From: Desulfovibrionaceae bacterium
GTDB taxonomy: Bacteria; Desulfobacterota; Desulfovibrionia; Desulfovibrionales; Desulfovibrionaceae
Length of the DNA stretch: 64,000 nucleotides
Reading direction: 5' to 3'
Assembly (NCBI GenBank): GCA_015709315.1
Contig: JACCQI010000002.1
Location: forward strand, 1 to 64,000
A program made the translations under genes and the position numbers. This document shows positions 1-8,042 of the stretch, one piece after another (the stretch's first letter is position 1; each line of letters opens with the position of its first letter). The notes under the pieces were generated by a model, which did not search any database, was not told the origin of the DNA, and saw nothing but the letters and a program-made list of their open reading frames with translations.

Positions 1-892
1 GTTGGACGCCATGTCCTTTCATTTTGTCAAAAGTACGCTCGAACCGGATGAACCGAAAATAGTAGTCCGGGCTGCCCTTGGGTGCCTCGGCCGACACGTC
101 GTCGGGCAATTCACGCAGGTCGCAGACCAGGCTGGTGAAGCGGTTCACGGTCCGCCCTTCCTGAGCGGCCACGTTGCGCACCATGGCCAGGGCCTTGAGG
201 TAGACTTCCGGGGCCATGATGGCGGACCCGAAATTCATGACCACTCCGTTCTCGATGTTGGCGAGCGCCGAAGTATAGTACAGAAAATCGGTGTACGAGG
301 CCGCGCCCCAGGCCGCGCCGTCGCAGTTGGGGTGCTCATGCACGATGTCCGAGCCGATGCCCACGTGGACGGTGAACGGAATGGACAGCCGGTGGGCCGC
401 CGCGAACAGGCTGGCGTCACTGTAGGGAAAATCGCCCTCGGCGATAGCCCGGCCCACGGCCTCGCCCACGCCCAGGCCCCGGCTCGCGCCGCCCCTGACG
501 ATGTCGTTGATCCGCCCGGTCTCGGCCCACAGGCCGAACTGCCCCTCCCGGATGTACCGGGCCACGCTCTCGGTGGTCCGGCCGATGAGGGCGAACTCGA
601 AATCATGGATGACGCACGCGCCGTTCCCGGCCAGGCAGGAGATATGGCCCCGCTCCATCATGTCTATGATGAACCGCTGCACGCCCGCGCGGATGACATG
701 GGCGCCCATCATCAGGATGACGGACGCGCCCGTCTCCCTGGCGGCGCGTATGCGGTCGGCCACGGCGGCCAGGTGGGGATGGACGCGGTCCTCGAATTCC
801 AGGGGCCTGACCACGGAAATGTCCAGGTCGTGCCGCCGCTCGGAAAGGGGCAGTACCCGCAGCCTGGAGGTGTCGAATTTGGTGAATGCCAT
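1..892 (-). CDS. Deoxyhypusine-synthase-like protein, partial (C-terminus beyond left edge)
   Basis: About 297 residues are visible from an ATG whose complement lies at 890-892; the frame stays open to the window edge. The protein carries a Rossmann-like stretch (ASVILMMGAHVIRAGVQRF, then GNGACVIHDFEFALIGRTTE) and later GGASRGLGVGEAVGRA and HVGIGSDIVHEHPNCDG. From memory it resembles deoxyhypusine-synthase-family proteins found next to rfaE/hldE-like genes in surface-glycan loci; true deoxyhypusine synthesis is not expected in bacteria, so the substrate is unknown. The start lies 1 nt after the stop of the upstream heptose kinase/nucleotidyltransferase gene, so the two are co-transcribed and probably translationally coupled. 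Confidence 0.55.
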   Translation of the reverse strand, partial: MAFTKFDTSRLRVLPLSERRHDLDISVVRPLEFEDRVHPHLAAVADRIRAARETGASVILMMGAHVIRAGVQRFIIDMMERGHISCLAGNGACVIHDFEFALIGRTTESVARYIREGQFGLWAETGRINDIVRGGASRGLGVGEAVGRAIAEGDFPYSDASLFAAAHRLSIPFTVHVGIGSDIVHEHPNCDGAAWGAASYTDFLYYTSALANIENGVVMNFGSAIMAPEVYLKALAMVRNVAAQEGRTVNRFTSLVCDLRELPDDVSAEAPKGSPDYYFRFIRFERTFDKMKGHGVQ

Positions 893-893
893 G

Positions 894-2420
894 CTACTTC
901 AACAGGGAGGTCGCGTTTTTCATGATCGCCTGCCGGGTCACGGACTTCTCGTTGCCCACGATGCCCACGGCGATGCCGCCCGCAATGTTGCCGAAAAAGG
1001 CCACCAGCTCCGGAGACACGTCGCCGAGCGAGGCCACCAGCGCGGCCACGGAAAAGAAGGCGTCCCCGGACCCGATCTTGTCCACCACCTTGTGCGTGAA
1101 GGCGGGCACCAATATGCCGTTGCCGTGTCCGTCCAGTACGTAGGAACCGCGCTTGCCCAAAGTGACGGCCACCATGGACGCGCCCAGCAGGTCTCGAATG
1201 TCCGAGGCCAGGGGCGTGACCCCGGTGACCTTGTCCCGGGCGTCGAGCCTGAGTTCCGCCTCGGTCAGGCTGATGAAGTCGCACCGCCCGTACCCGGAAA
1301 TGGTGTGGAACCCCCGGTTGCCCGCGTTGGCCTGGGTGTTGACGGCCAGATAACCACCCTTCGACAGGGCCTCGCGAGTCTTGACGCTGATGGCTCCGTG
1401 GCCGAAGTCTGCGGCCACCACCAGGTCGCTGTCCTTGATGGCGGCCCTGAGCGCCGACCGGAACGCCGCGTCGCGCTCGACGTTCAGGCCGGAATCGTCC
1501 ATGTGGTAGATTTCGAACAGCTTGGTCATGGAGTAGCCTTCGATATACCGGCGCTTCCGCAAGGTCGGGACATTCTCCTGGTAGGCGAAATGCGACGAGA
1601 CGTTGTCCTTGAGGCTCTCGCGGATGAAATCCTCCCCTGTGTCGGCCTCGCCCAGCACGGTGAACATCCTGACCTCGCCCACGAAATTGGCGATGTGGTT
1701 GGCTATGGCCAAAACGCCGCCTGCGAACAGGTCGCTCCCGGTATGGCTGAAGGCCATGACCGGCTCCTTGGAGGAGGCCCCGAGCGGCGAGCAGTACTGG
1801 TAGTCGTCCAGGATGGCGTCGCCCACCACGGTCACCTTGAGATTGGACACCCGATGCAGGATGTCCTCCAGGTCGTTGAGGGTGTACCGCGACCGGAACA
1901 TCTCCAGGTATTCCTGCACCTCGTCGGAAAACGAGGACATGAACCTGTTGATGAGATTGGTGGAGGAAAACACGATGTCGCTGGTCAGCTTCAGCTCCGC
2001 GCCGACCTCTTCGCAGACGTCGGCCTCGAGCCTGAGCTTGCCCGTGGGGTCCGCGTCCACGGACTTGAAGTCCGCGCCCTTGACGTAGACGTCCGGCCGG
2101 ATGGCCCGGAGCAATTCCACGGCCGTGGGCCATTCGTTGATGGCGACGTAATCGACCACGTCTTGGGAGGCCACGCCCTCGGCGCGCAACACTTCGTCGA
2201 ACGCGGGGCGGTGCGGCCCCTTGTCCACGAAGCGGTCCGGGGAAACCGTGACGATGAGCACGTCGCCGAATGTGGCGGCCTGGCGGAAATAACGTATATG
2301 GCCTATGTGCAGAAGATCAAAAACGCCGTGGCAGTGAACGACTTTTCTGCCTTCTGCCTTGAGCTTGGAGACGATATCGGCAAGTTCCGCAACGGACTTG
2401 ATCTTCTGTTTGATTGACAT
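894..2420 (-). CDS. Bifunctional sugar nucleotidyltransferase / PfkB kinase (HldE-like, swapped domain order)
   Basis: The 508-residue protein has an N-terminal cytidylyltransferase-like domain (about residues 25-150) with HGVFDLLHIGH at 31-41, the HxGH nucleotide-binding signature. A C-terminal PfkB carbohydrate-kinase domain (about 195-505) has DKIGSGDAF, whose GSGDAF (450-455) is the catalytic/anion-hole motif. Both activities of D-glycero-D-manno-heptose 7-phosphate kinase/1-phosphate nucleotidyltransferase are present, but E. coli HldE has the kinase first. It probably makes an NDP-heptose for the surface glycan. The ATG start gives the normal N-terminus. The gene is divergent from the GT9 gene and is followed 1 nt later by the deoxyhypusine-synthase-like gene. 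The exact sugar and nucleotide are not determinable here. Confidence 0.8.
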   Translation of the reverse strand: MSIKQKIKSVAELADIVSKLKAEGRKVVHCHGVFDLLHIGHIRYFRQAATFGDVLIVTVSPDRFVDKGPHRPAFDEVLRAEGVASQDVVDYVAINEWPTAVELLRAIRPDVYVKGADFKSVDADPTGKLRLEADVCEEVGAELKLTSDIVFSSTNLINRFMSSFSDEVQEYLEMFRSRYTLNDLEDILHRVSNLKVTVVGDAILDDYQYCSPLGASSKEPVMAFSHTGSDLFAGGVLAIANHIANFVGEVRMFTVLGEADTGEDFIRESLKDNVSSHFAYQENVPTLRKRRYIEGYSMTKLFEIYHMDDSGLNVERDAAFRSALRAAIKDSDLVVAADFGHGAISVKTREALSKGGYLAVNTQANAGNRGFHTISGYGRCDFISLTEAELRLDARDKVTGVTPLASDIRDLLGASMVAVTLGKRGSYVLDGHGNGILVPAFTHKVVDKIGSGDAFFSVAALVASLGDVSPELVAFFGNIAGGIAVGIVGNEKSVTRQAIMKNATSLLK

Positions 2421-2615
2421 GTTACACCATTATAGGTTCTCGGATATACTGTCAATACTGGGGGGAGGAGGTTCCCCGACAACTCACCGGAACGGCGTTG
2501 ACGCCCAAGGCCGACCAAGGGGTTGCCCTTGTGCCCCCCGGAATTTGCGTGTACTTGTTCCGCCGCATGCGGCATGAATTCATTTTTCCGCCGCCGACTA
2601 CAACATCGAGTTCAC

Positions 2616-3674
2616 ATGACGGATATACAGAATATACGGCCCCGGAAAATCCTGGTCTGCCAACTCAGGCAGATCGGCGACGTGCTCCTGGCCACGCCCT
2701 CCATCATGCTCCTGAAGCAGCACTTCCCCGAGGCGGAGATCGACGTGCTCACGGAAAAAAAATGCACGCCGGTGCTGGAAAACAACCCGCACGTGAACCA
2801 CGTGTGGGCCATCGACAAAAACAAGCTGAAAAACCCGTTCGCGGCCTTCAAGTGGTACGCCCGCGTCGGCCGGTCGGGCTACGACCTGATCGTCGACTTC
2901 CAACAATTGCCCCGGGCGCGCTATTGCATCATGTTCTCCAAGGCCCCGGTCAAGCTGACCTACACCCCGCCCTGGTACAACAAGCCGTTCTACACCCATT
3001 GGGCCGATCCCATCCACGGGTACGCCGCCAAGCAGAAAGCGAGCACCCTGCGCATGCTGGGCATCCACTGGAACGGCGAGCTGCCCGAGCTGTTTTTGAC
3101 CGTCGGGGAAAAGGAATGGGCTACGCGCTTCCTGACCGACCACAATCTTGAGGCCAACCGCTTCCTGACCGTCGACCCCAGCCACCGCCGCATCACCCGC
3201 AAGTGGCCGGAACGCCATTTCGCCGGACTCATCCGGTTGCTGCGCGAGCGGCACCCCTTCCTCAAGGCCCTGATCCTCTACGGGCCGGGCGAAGAGGGAG
3301 TGGCCCGCAAGGTGGCCGAACTGGCCGGGGAAGGCGCGGTCGTCTCCGAGCGGATGCTCACCCTGCGCCAGATGGCGGCGGTCCAGGCCGAAGCGGCCCT
3401 GCACGTGGGCAACTGCTCGGCTCCCCGGCACTTCGCCGTGGCCGTGGACACCCCATCCCTGGCCATCCACGGGGCCACCGGATTCGGCTGGTGCCCAAAA
3501 ACGGAACGCCACTCCAGCGTTGACAAGGGGCTGCCCTGCCGCTCCTGCAACAAAAACAGCTGCACCACCCGCGAATGCCTGGAAACCTTCCACCCGGAGG
3601 AATGCCTGGACGAAGCGCTCAGACTGCTGAAATTCAAGCTGGCCGGTCCGTCCGGGGAGGACGGCCCTGCTTGA
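2616..3674 (+). CDS. GT9 glycosyltransferase, ADP-heptose:LPS heptosyltransferase-like
   Basis: The protein has 352 residues from the ATG at 2616; the frame is open further upstream, but the family N-terminus (RKILVCQLRQIGDVLLATPS) begins a few residues after this Met. The family transfers heptose from ADP-heptose onto LPS core or related surface glycans at the cytoplasmic face. Typical GT9 features are the N-terminal GDVLLATP motif, a central beta-strand/loop region with DPSHRRITRKWP, and a C-terminal nucleotide-sugar pocket (LHVGNCSAPRHFAVAVDTP). A Cys-rich tail (CRSCNKNSCTTREC) is also common in Desulfovibrio GT9 proteins. The HldE-like gene diverges on the other side, suggesting matched donor and transferase. 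Confidence 0.8.
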   Translation: MTDIQNIRPRKILVCQLRQIGDVLLATPSIMLLKQHFPEAEIDVLTEKKCTPVLENNPHVNHVWAIDKNKLKNPFAAFKWYARVGRSGYDLIVDFQQLPRARYCIMFSKAPVKLTYTPPWYNKPFYTHWADPIHGYAAKQKASTLRMLGIHWNGELPELFLTVGEKEWATRFLTDHNLEANRFLTVDPSHRRITRKWPERHFAGLIRLLRERHPFLKALILYGPGEEGVARKVAELAGEGAVVSERMLTLRQMAAVQAEAALHVGNCSAPRHFAVAVDTPSLAIHGATGFGWCPKTERHSSVDKGLPCRSCNKNSCTTRECLETFHPEECLDEALRLLKFKLAGPSGEDGPA

Positions 3675-3698
3675 CATGGCTCCCTCATGGACTATTAA
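3671..3698 (+). promoter_or_regulatory. Sigma70-type promoter for the pse operon
   Basis: TTGACA at 3671-3676 and TATTAA at 3693-3698 are separated by 16 nt and lie about 95 nt upstream of pseB. The -35 box overlaps the stop codon of the GT9 gene, so the pse operon can be transcribed independently of it. Prediction from consensus only. Confidence 0.5.
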
Positions 3699-3793
3699 TA
3701 TCCACAACTTTTTGATCGACACAGCCCCGGCCCGCCGGGGTCGGTGAACCGCCCCTGTCGGCGACATATCCGAACGTCAAACCAGGACAACAC

Positions 3794-4780
3794 ATGCTCA
3801 ACGGAAAAACGATTCTCATCACCGGCGGTACCGGCTCCTTCGGCAAGAAATTCGTCGAAATCGTGCTGGAACGATACACTCCGAAGAAACTCATCATCTT
3901 CAGCCGCGACGAACTCAAGCAATTTGAAATGGCCCAGGTCTTCCCCAAGCAGAAATATCCCTGCATCCGCTACTTCATCGGCGACGTCCGGGACAAGGAA
4001 AGGCTGTACCGAGCCTGCCGCGATGTCGAAATCGTGGTCCACGCCGCGGCCATGAAGCACGTGCCCGCCTCCGAGTACAACCCCACCGAGGCCATCAAGA
4101 CCAACATCTACGGCGCGCAGAACCTGATCAACGTGGCCGCCGACCTCGGCGTGGAGCGCATCGTGGCCCTGTCCACGGACAAGGCCGTTTCCCCGGTCAA
4201 CCTCTACGGCGCGACCAAGCTGGCCTCGGACAAGCTCTTCATCGCCGCCAACGGATTCGCCGTGGGCCCCCATTATTCCGTGGTCCGCTACGGCAACGTC
4301 CTGGGCAGCCGGGGCAGCGTGGTCCCCTTCTTCATGAAGAAGCGGAAGGAAGGCGTACTGCCCATCACCGATTTCCGCATGACCCGGTTCTGGATCCTGC
4401 TCGAAGACGCCGTGCAAATGGTGCTGGACGCCATTGAAAACGCGGCGGGCGGCGAAATTTTCGTTCCCCGGATTCCCAGCATGAAGATCACGGACATGGC
4501 CAGGGCCATCGCCCCGGACTGCGAACTCAGGGAGATCGGCATCCGGCCCGGCGAGAAGCTGCACGAGTGCATGATTCCCGGCGAGGAATCCCGCAACGTG
4601 GTAAAGACCGACACGGGCTACATCATCCTGCCGGAGCACACGGTGGTCAACTACAAGGGCGACCTGAGCAAGGCCACGCCGGTGCCCGAGGGATTCCACT
4701 ACAGCTCCGACCTGAACGAGGACTGGATATCCATTGAGCAACTGCATGAAATCCTGATTCAACAGGGCTACGAGTTATAA
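3794..4780 (+). CDS. pseB: UDP-N-acetylglucosamine 4,6-dehydratase (inverting)
   Basis: This first enzyme of CMP-pseudaminic acid synthesis converts UDP-GlcNAc to a 5-inverted 4-keto-6-deoxy sugar. It is a 328-residue extended SDR enzyme with the NAD(P) motif GGTGSFG at residues 11-17 and the active-site segment STDKAVSPVNLYGATK at 127-142 (Tyr138, Lys142). Length and motifs match PseB/FlaA1 rather than the longer membrane-bound PglF/WbpM dehydratases. A predicted promoter lies just upstream, and pseC begins 3 nt after the stop. With the downstream genes it forms a full Pse pathway in reaction-compatible order. Confidence 0.92.
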   Translation: MLNGKTILITGGTGSFGKKFVEIVLERYTPKKLIIFSRDELKQFEMAQVFPKQKYPCIRYFIGDVRDKERLYRACRDVEIVVHAAAMKHVPASEYNPTEAIKTNIYGAQNLINVAADLGVERIVALSTDKAVSPVNLYGATKLASDKLFIAANGFAVGPHYSVVRYGNVLGSRGSVVPFFMKKRKEGVLPITDFRMTRFWILLEDAVQMVLDAIENAAGGEIFVPRIPSMKITDMARAIAPDCELREIGIRPGEKLHECMIPGEESRNVVKTDTGYIILPEHTVVNYKGDLSKATPVPEGFHYSSDLNEDWISIEQLHEILIQQGYEL

Positions 4781-4783
4781 ACC

Positions 4784-5899
4784 ATGCGGACAATCCCCTA
4801 CGGCAGACAGCACATCGACGACGACGACGTCCAGGCCGTGGCCGAGGCGCTCAAGTCCGACTACCTGACCACCGGCCCGCGCGTCGGCGAATTCGAGCGC
4901 GCGGTGGCGGATTTTTCCCGCGCCGGGCACGGCGTGGCCGTATCCAACGGCACAGCCGCCCTGCACGCGGCCATGTTCGCCTTAGGCATCGGTCCCGGCG
5001 ACGAGGTCATCGTGCCGCCCATGACCTTTGCGGCCACGGCCAACTGCGTCCTGTACATGGGTGCCCGGCCGATATTCGCCGACGTGACCCCGGACACCCT
5101 GCTCCTCGACCCGGCCAAGGCGGAGGCGAAAATCACCGACAGGACCCGCGCCATCATAGGCGTGGACTACGCGGGCCAGCCCTGCGACTGGACCGCGCTC
5201 AAGGCGATTGCAGACAGGCACGGCCTGGCCACCGTGGCCGACGGCTGCCACGCCCTGGGGGCGGAGCATGACGGGAAACGGGTCGGCACCCTGGCCGACA
5301 TAACCGTCTACTCCTTCCATCCGGTCAAGCATGTGGCCACGGGCGAAGGCGGCATGGTCCTGACCGACGACCCGGCCCTTGAGGAAAGACTCCGCAATTT
5401 CCGCAACCACGGCATCACCACGGACGCCCGCACCCGCGAGCGCTCGGGCATGTGGTTCTACGAAATGCGCGATCTGGGCTACAACTACCGCATGACCGAC
5501 ATCCAGGCCGCGCTGGGCACAAGCCAGATGAAGAAGCTGCCCGCGTTTCTCAAGCGCCGGCGGGCCATCGCCGCCCGCTATGACCAGGCGTTCGCCGGAA
5601 CCCGCGTCCGCCCGCTGGCCGTGCGCGAGAACGCCCTGCACGCCTATCACCTCTATGTGGTGCGCGTTCCCAACCGCGACGAGGTGTACAAAAAACTGCG
5701 CGAAAACGGCATTTTCGCCCAGGTCCACTACATCCCGGTCCATTTTCATCCCTACTACCGGGAACGGCTCGGCACCGGCGAGGAGCTATGCCCGGCAGCC
5801 GAGGCCGCCTACGATGAAATCCTGTCCCTGCCCATGTTCCCCGACCTGACGGACGACGAGCAGGGCTACGTCGTCGACAAGGTGCTGGAGGCGGTATGA
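4784..5899 (+). CDS. pseC: UDP-4-keto-6-deoxy-sugar aminotransferase (PseC)
   Basis: This PLP-dependent DegT/DnrJ/EryC1-family transaminase adds the C4 amino group to the PseB product to give UDP-4-amino-4,6-dideoxy-N-acetyl-altrosamine. The 371-residue sequence has the PLP-binding Asp in VADGCHALGA (Asp153) and the Schiff-base lysine in SFHPVKHVATGEGG (Lys182). The C-terminal DIQAALG segment is typical of sugar aminotransferases. It starts 3 nt after pseB and overlaps pseF by 4 nt (ATGA), which supports translational coupling. Confidence 0.92.
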   Translation: MRTIPYGRQHIDDDDVQAVAEALKSDYLTTGPRVGEFERAVADFSRAGHGVAVSNGTAALHAAMFALGIGPGDEVIVPPMTFAATANCVLYMGARPIFADVTPDTLLLDPAKAEAKITDRTRAIIGVDYAGQPCDWTALKAIADRHGLATVADGCHALGAEHDGKRVGTLADITVYSFHPVKHVATGEGGMVLTDDPALEERLRNFRNHGITTDARTRERSGMWFYEMRDLGYNYRMTDIQAALGTSQMKKLPAFLKRRRAIAARYDQAFAGTRVRPLAVRENALHAYHLYVVRVPNRDEVYKKLRENGIFAQVHYIPVHFHPYYRERLGTGEELCPAAEAAYDEILSLPMFPDLTDDEQGYVVDKVLEAV

Positions 5900-6588
5900 A
5901 CATAGCGGTCATCCCGGCGCGCGGGGGCAGCAAGCGCATCCCCCGCAAAAATATCCGGCCCTTCCTGGGCAAGCCCATCATCGCCTATTCCATTGAAACG
6001 GCCATGCGAACCGGACTGTTCGACGAGATCATCGTATCCACGGACGACGAGGAAATCGCCGAGACCGCCCGCAGCTACGGGGCCACAACCCCGTTCATGC
6101 GCCCGGCCGAACTGTCCGACGACATGAGCGGGACCACGCCCGTCATTCGCCACGCCCTCAAATGGTGCCTGGACAACGGCAAGGACGTGGACGCGGTATG
6201 CGGCCTGTACGCCACCGCCCCCTTCACCACCACGGAAGACCTCAGGCGCGGCCATGAGGCCCTGGCGCGGGCCGGGGCGGCCTTGTCCGTCACCACTTTT
6301 CCCTACCCGATCTACCGGGGCCTGCGCCTGGATGAAACCGGACGCATCGGCATGATCTGGCCCGAGCACATGGACGCCCGCTCCCAGGACCTCCCGGAAG
6401 CCTATCACGACTGCGGCCAATTCTACTGGGGCACAAGGAAGTTCTACCTGTCCGGCCGCGAATTCATGGAAGGGGACGCCGAGGGAATCCTTATTCCCCG
6501 ACACCGCGTTCAGGACATCGACACCGAGGAGGACTGGATACGGGCCGAGGCCCTGTACAAGGTGCTCCGGGAAACAGGGGAACTGTGA
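5896..6588 (+). CDS. pseF: Pseudaminic acid cytidylyltransferase
   Basis: This enzyme activates pseudaminic acid with CTP to CMP-Pse, the donor used by flagellin or surface-glycan transferases. The 230-residue protein opens with the CMP-nonulosonate synthetase motif IPARGGSKRIPRKN and contains the conserved YATAPF and DCGQFYWG segments typical of PseF (NeuA/KdsB superfamily). It overlaps pseC by 4 nt and the next gene by 4 nt. Its position before the hydrolase and synthase genes is out of pathway order but normal for pse operons. Legionaminic acid LegF is the main alternative, but PseB/PseC context favours Pse. Confidence 0.9.
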   Translation: MNIAVIPARGGSKRIPRKNIRPFLGKPIIAYSIETAMRTGLFDEIIVSTDDEEIAETARSYGATTPFMRPAELSDDMSGTTPVIRHALKWCLDNGKDVDAVCGLYATAPFTTTEDLRRGHEALARAGAALSVTTFPYPIYRGLRLDETGRIGMIWPEHMDARSQDLPEAYHDCGQFYWGTRKFYLSGREFMEGDAEGILIPRHRVQDIDTEEDWIRAEALYKVLRETGEL

Positions 6589-8042
6589 GCCGCACCCTGA
6601 CCATACGGGCCGATTGCTCCCCGACCATGGGCACCGGCCACGTCATGCGCATGATCGCCCTGGGCCAGGCTTGGCTGGCGCTCGGCGGCGACGTTCGCTT
6701 CATAGGGCAAACCGATCCCCTGACCGGCCGCTTGAAGGCCGAGGGCTTCGGGACGATCCGCCTCGACGCGGCCTGCCCGGACCCGGTTGATGCGCGCGCC
6801 CTGCTGGACGCCACCCGGCCCGGCGGCTGGATCGCCATCGACGGCTATCATTTCGACGCCGCCTACCAAAGGGCGCTGCGGGATGCGGGACGCCGGACCC
6901 TGGTGGTGGACGACTTCTTCGACCGTGAAGCCTACACGGCCGACATCCTGCTCAACCAGAACCCGGACGGCCCGGACTATCCCTACGACCTGCCCGGAGC
7001 CATTCTGCTGCTCGGCACCCGGTACGCCCTGCTTCGCAAGGAGTTCAAACGCACCGAAACGCCCCAGGCCGTGCCGGGAAAGGCCACCAACGTCATGGTC
7101 ACGCTGGGCGGCGCGGACCCCGGCAACGTCACGGGCAGGGTCGTGGACGCCCTCCGGGCCACGGGCCGGACCGACCTCTCCGTCACGGTGGTGGCCGGAG
7201 CGGCCAACCCGCACCTCGCCGATCTTGAGAAGCGCATCGCAAACCTCTCCTGCGCCTGCGAATTGCTGACCAACGTAAAAGACATGCCCGACCTCATGGC
7301 CCGAGCCGACCTGGCCGTGGCCGCAGGCGGCACCACAAGTTGGGAACTCTGCTTTTTCGGCGTCCCCTTCATCGCCATCGAAATCGCCGACAACCAGCAA
7401 GGCGTCATCCGCGAGCTGACCCGCCACAATGCCGCTCGCTGCCTTGACAGTGCGGCGGCCGTGGGAGACATTGCCTCGGAACTGGAAAGGCTGATCGACG
7501 ACGGCCGGACCCGGCAGGCCATGCGCGAAGCGGGCATGCGGCTGGTAGACGGCAAGGGGGCATTGCGCGTGGCAAAAACCATGTACAACGCGGACATCCG
7601 TCTCAGGCCGGTTACGGCCGAAGACTGCGACCTGCTGCTCAAGTGGCGCAACGACCCGGCAACCCGCGCCAACTCGTTCTCCACCGAGGAGATACCCTCG
7701 GCCGCGCACCGCGCCTGGTTCCAACAAAAACTTCAAGACCGCGACTGCCTCTTTCTCATTGCGGAAGACTGCGGCGAACCCGCGGGCCAGATCCGGTTCG
7801 ACCGTAGCGGCGGGGAGGCGGTGGTCAGCGTAAGCGTGGCCCCGGCCATGATGCACCGGGGCGTGGGCACAACCATGACCAGGCTCGGCTGCCGGGCCAT
7901 GCGCGAGAAATGGCCCGACGCCACGGCCGTGGCCCTTGTAAAGAGGGGCAACCCGGCTTCGGCCGCCATGTTCGCCAAGGCGGGGTTCGGCCCGGACGGC
8001 GAAACGGACCGAAACCTCAGGTTCACCTGGACGGGACAATGA
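6585..8042 (+). CDS. PseG-PseH fusion: UDP-sugar hydrolase plus N-acetyltransferase
   Basis: The 485-residue protein starts with GTG at 6585, overlapping the pseF stop by 4 nt. Residues 1 to about 325 are PseG-like (GT-B-like UDP-sugar hydrolase): GTGHVMR near the N-terminus, LVVDDFFDRE and VTLGGADPGN. Residues from about 333 on form a GNAT acetyltransferase (RLRPVTAEDCDLLLKWRND, then a HRGVGTTM acetyl-CoA loop and GNPASAAMFAKAGF), the expected PseH. PseH acetylates the 4-amino group and PseG then removes UDP, so one polypeptide would do two consecutive steps. No separate pseH was found in the window, which supports the assignment. Confidence 0.88.
   Translation: MSRTLTIRADCSPTMGTGHVMRMIALGQAWLALGGDVRFIGQTDPLTGRLKAEGFGTIRLDAACPDPVDARALLDATRPGGWIAIDGYHFDAAYQRALRDAGRRTLVVDDFFDREAYTADILLNQNPDGPDYPYDLPGAILLLGTRYALLRKEFKRTETPQAVPGKATNVMVTLGGADPGNVTGRVVDALRATGRTDLSVTVVAGAANPHLADLEKRIANLSCACELLTNVKDMPDLMARADLAVAAGGTTSWELCFFGVPFIAIEIADNQQGVIRELTRHNAARCLDSAAAVGDIASELERLIDDGRTRQAMREAGMRLVDGKGALRVAKTMYNADIRLRPVTAEDCDLLLKWRNDPATRANSFSTEEIPSAAHRAWFQQKLQDRDCLFLIAEDCGEPAGQIRFDRSGGEAVVSVSVAPAMMHRGVGTTMTRLGCRAMREKWPDATAVALVKRGNPASAAMFAKAGFGPDGETDRNLRFTWTGQ

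Noticed and set aside
501-2417. Long open frame opposite the heptose kinase/nucleotidyltransferase
   Set aside because: It is antisense to a gene with intact catalytic motifs and has no recognisable domain; high GC creates such frames.
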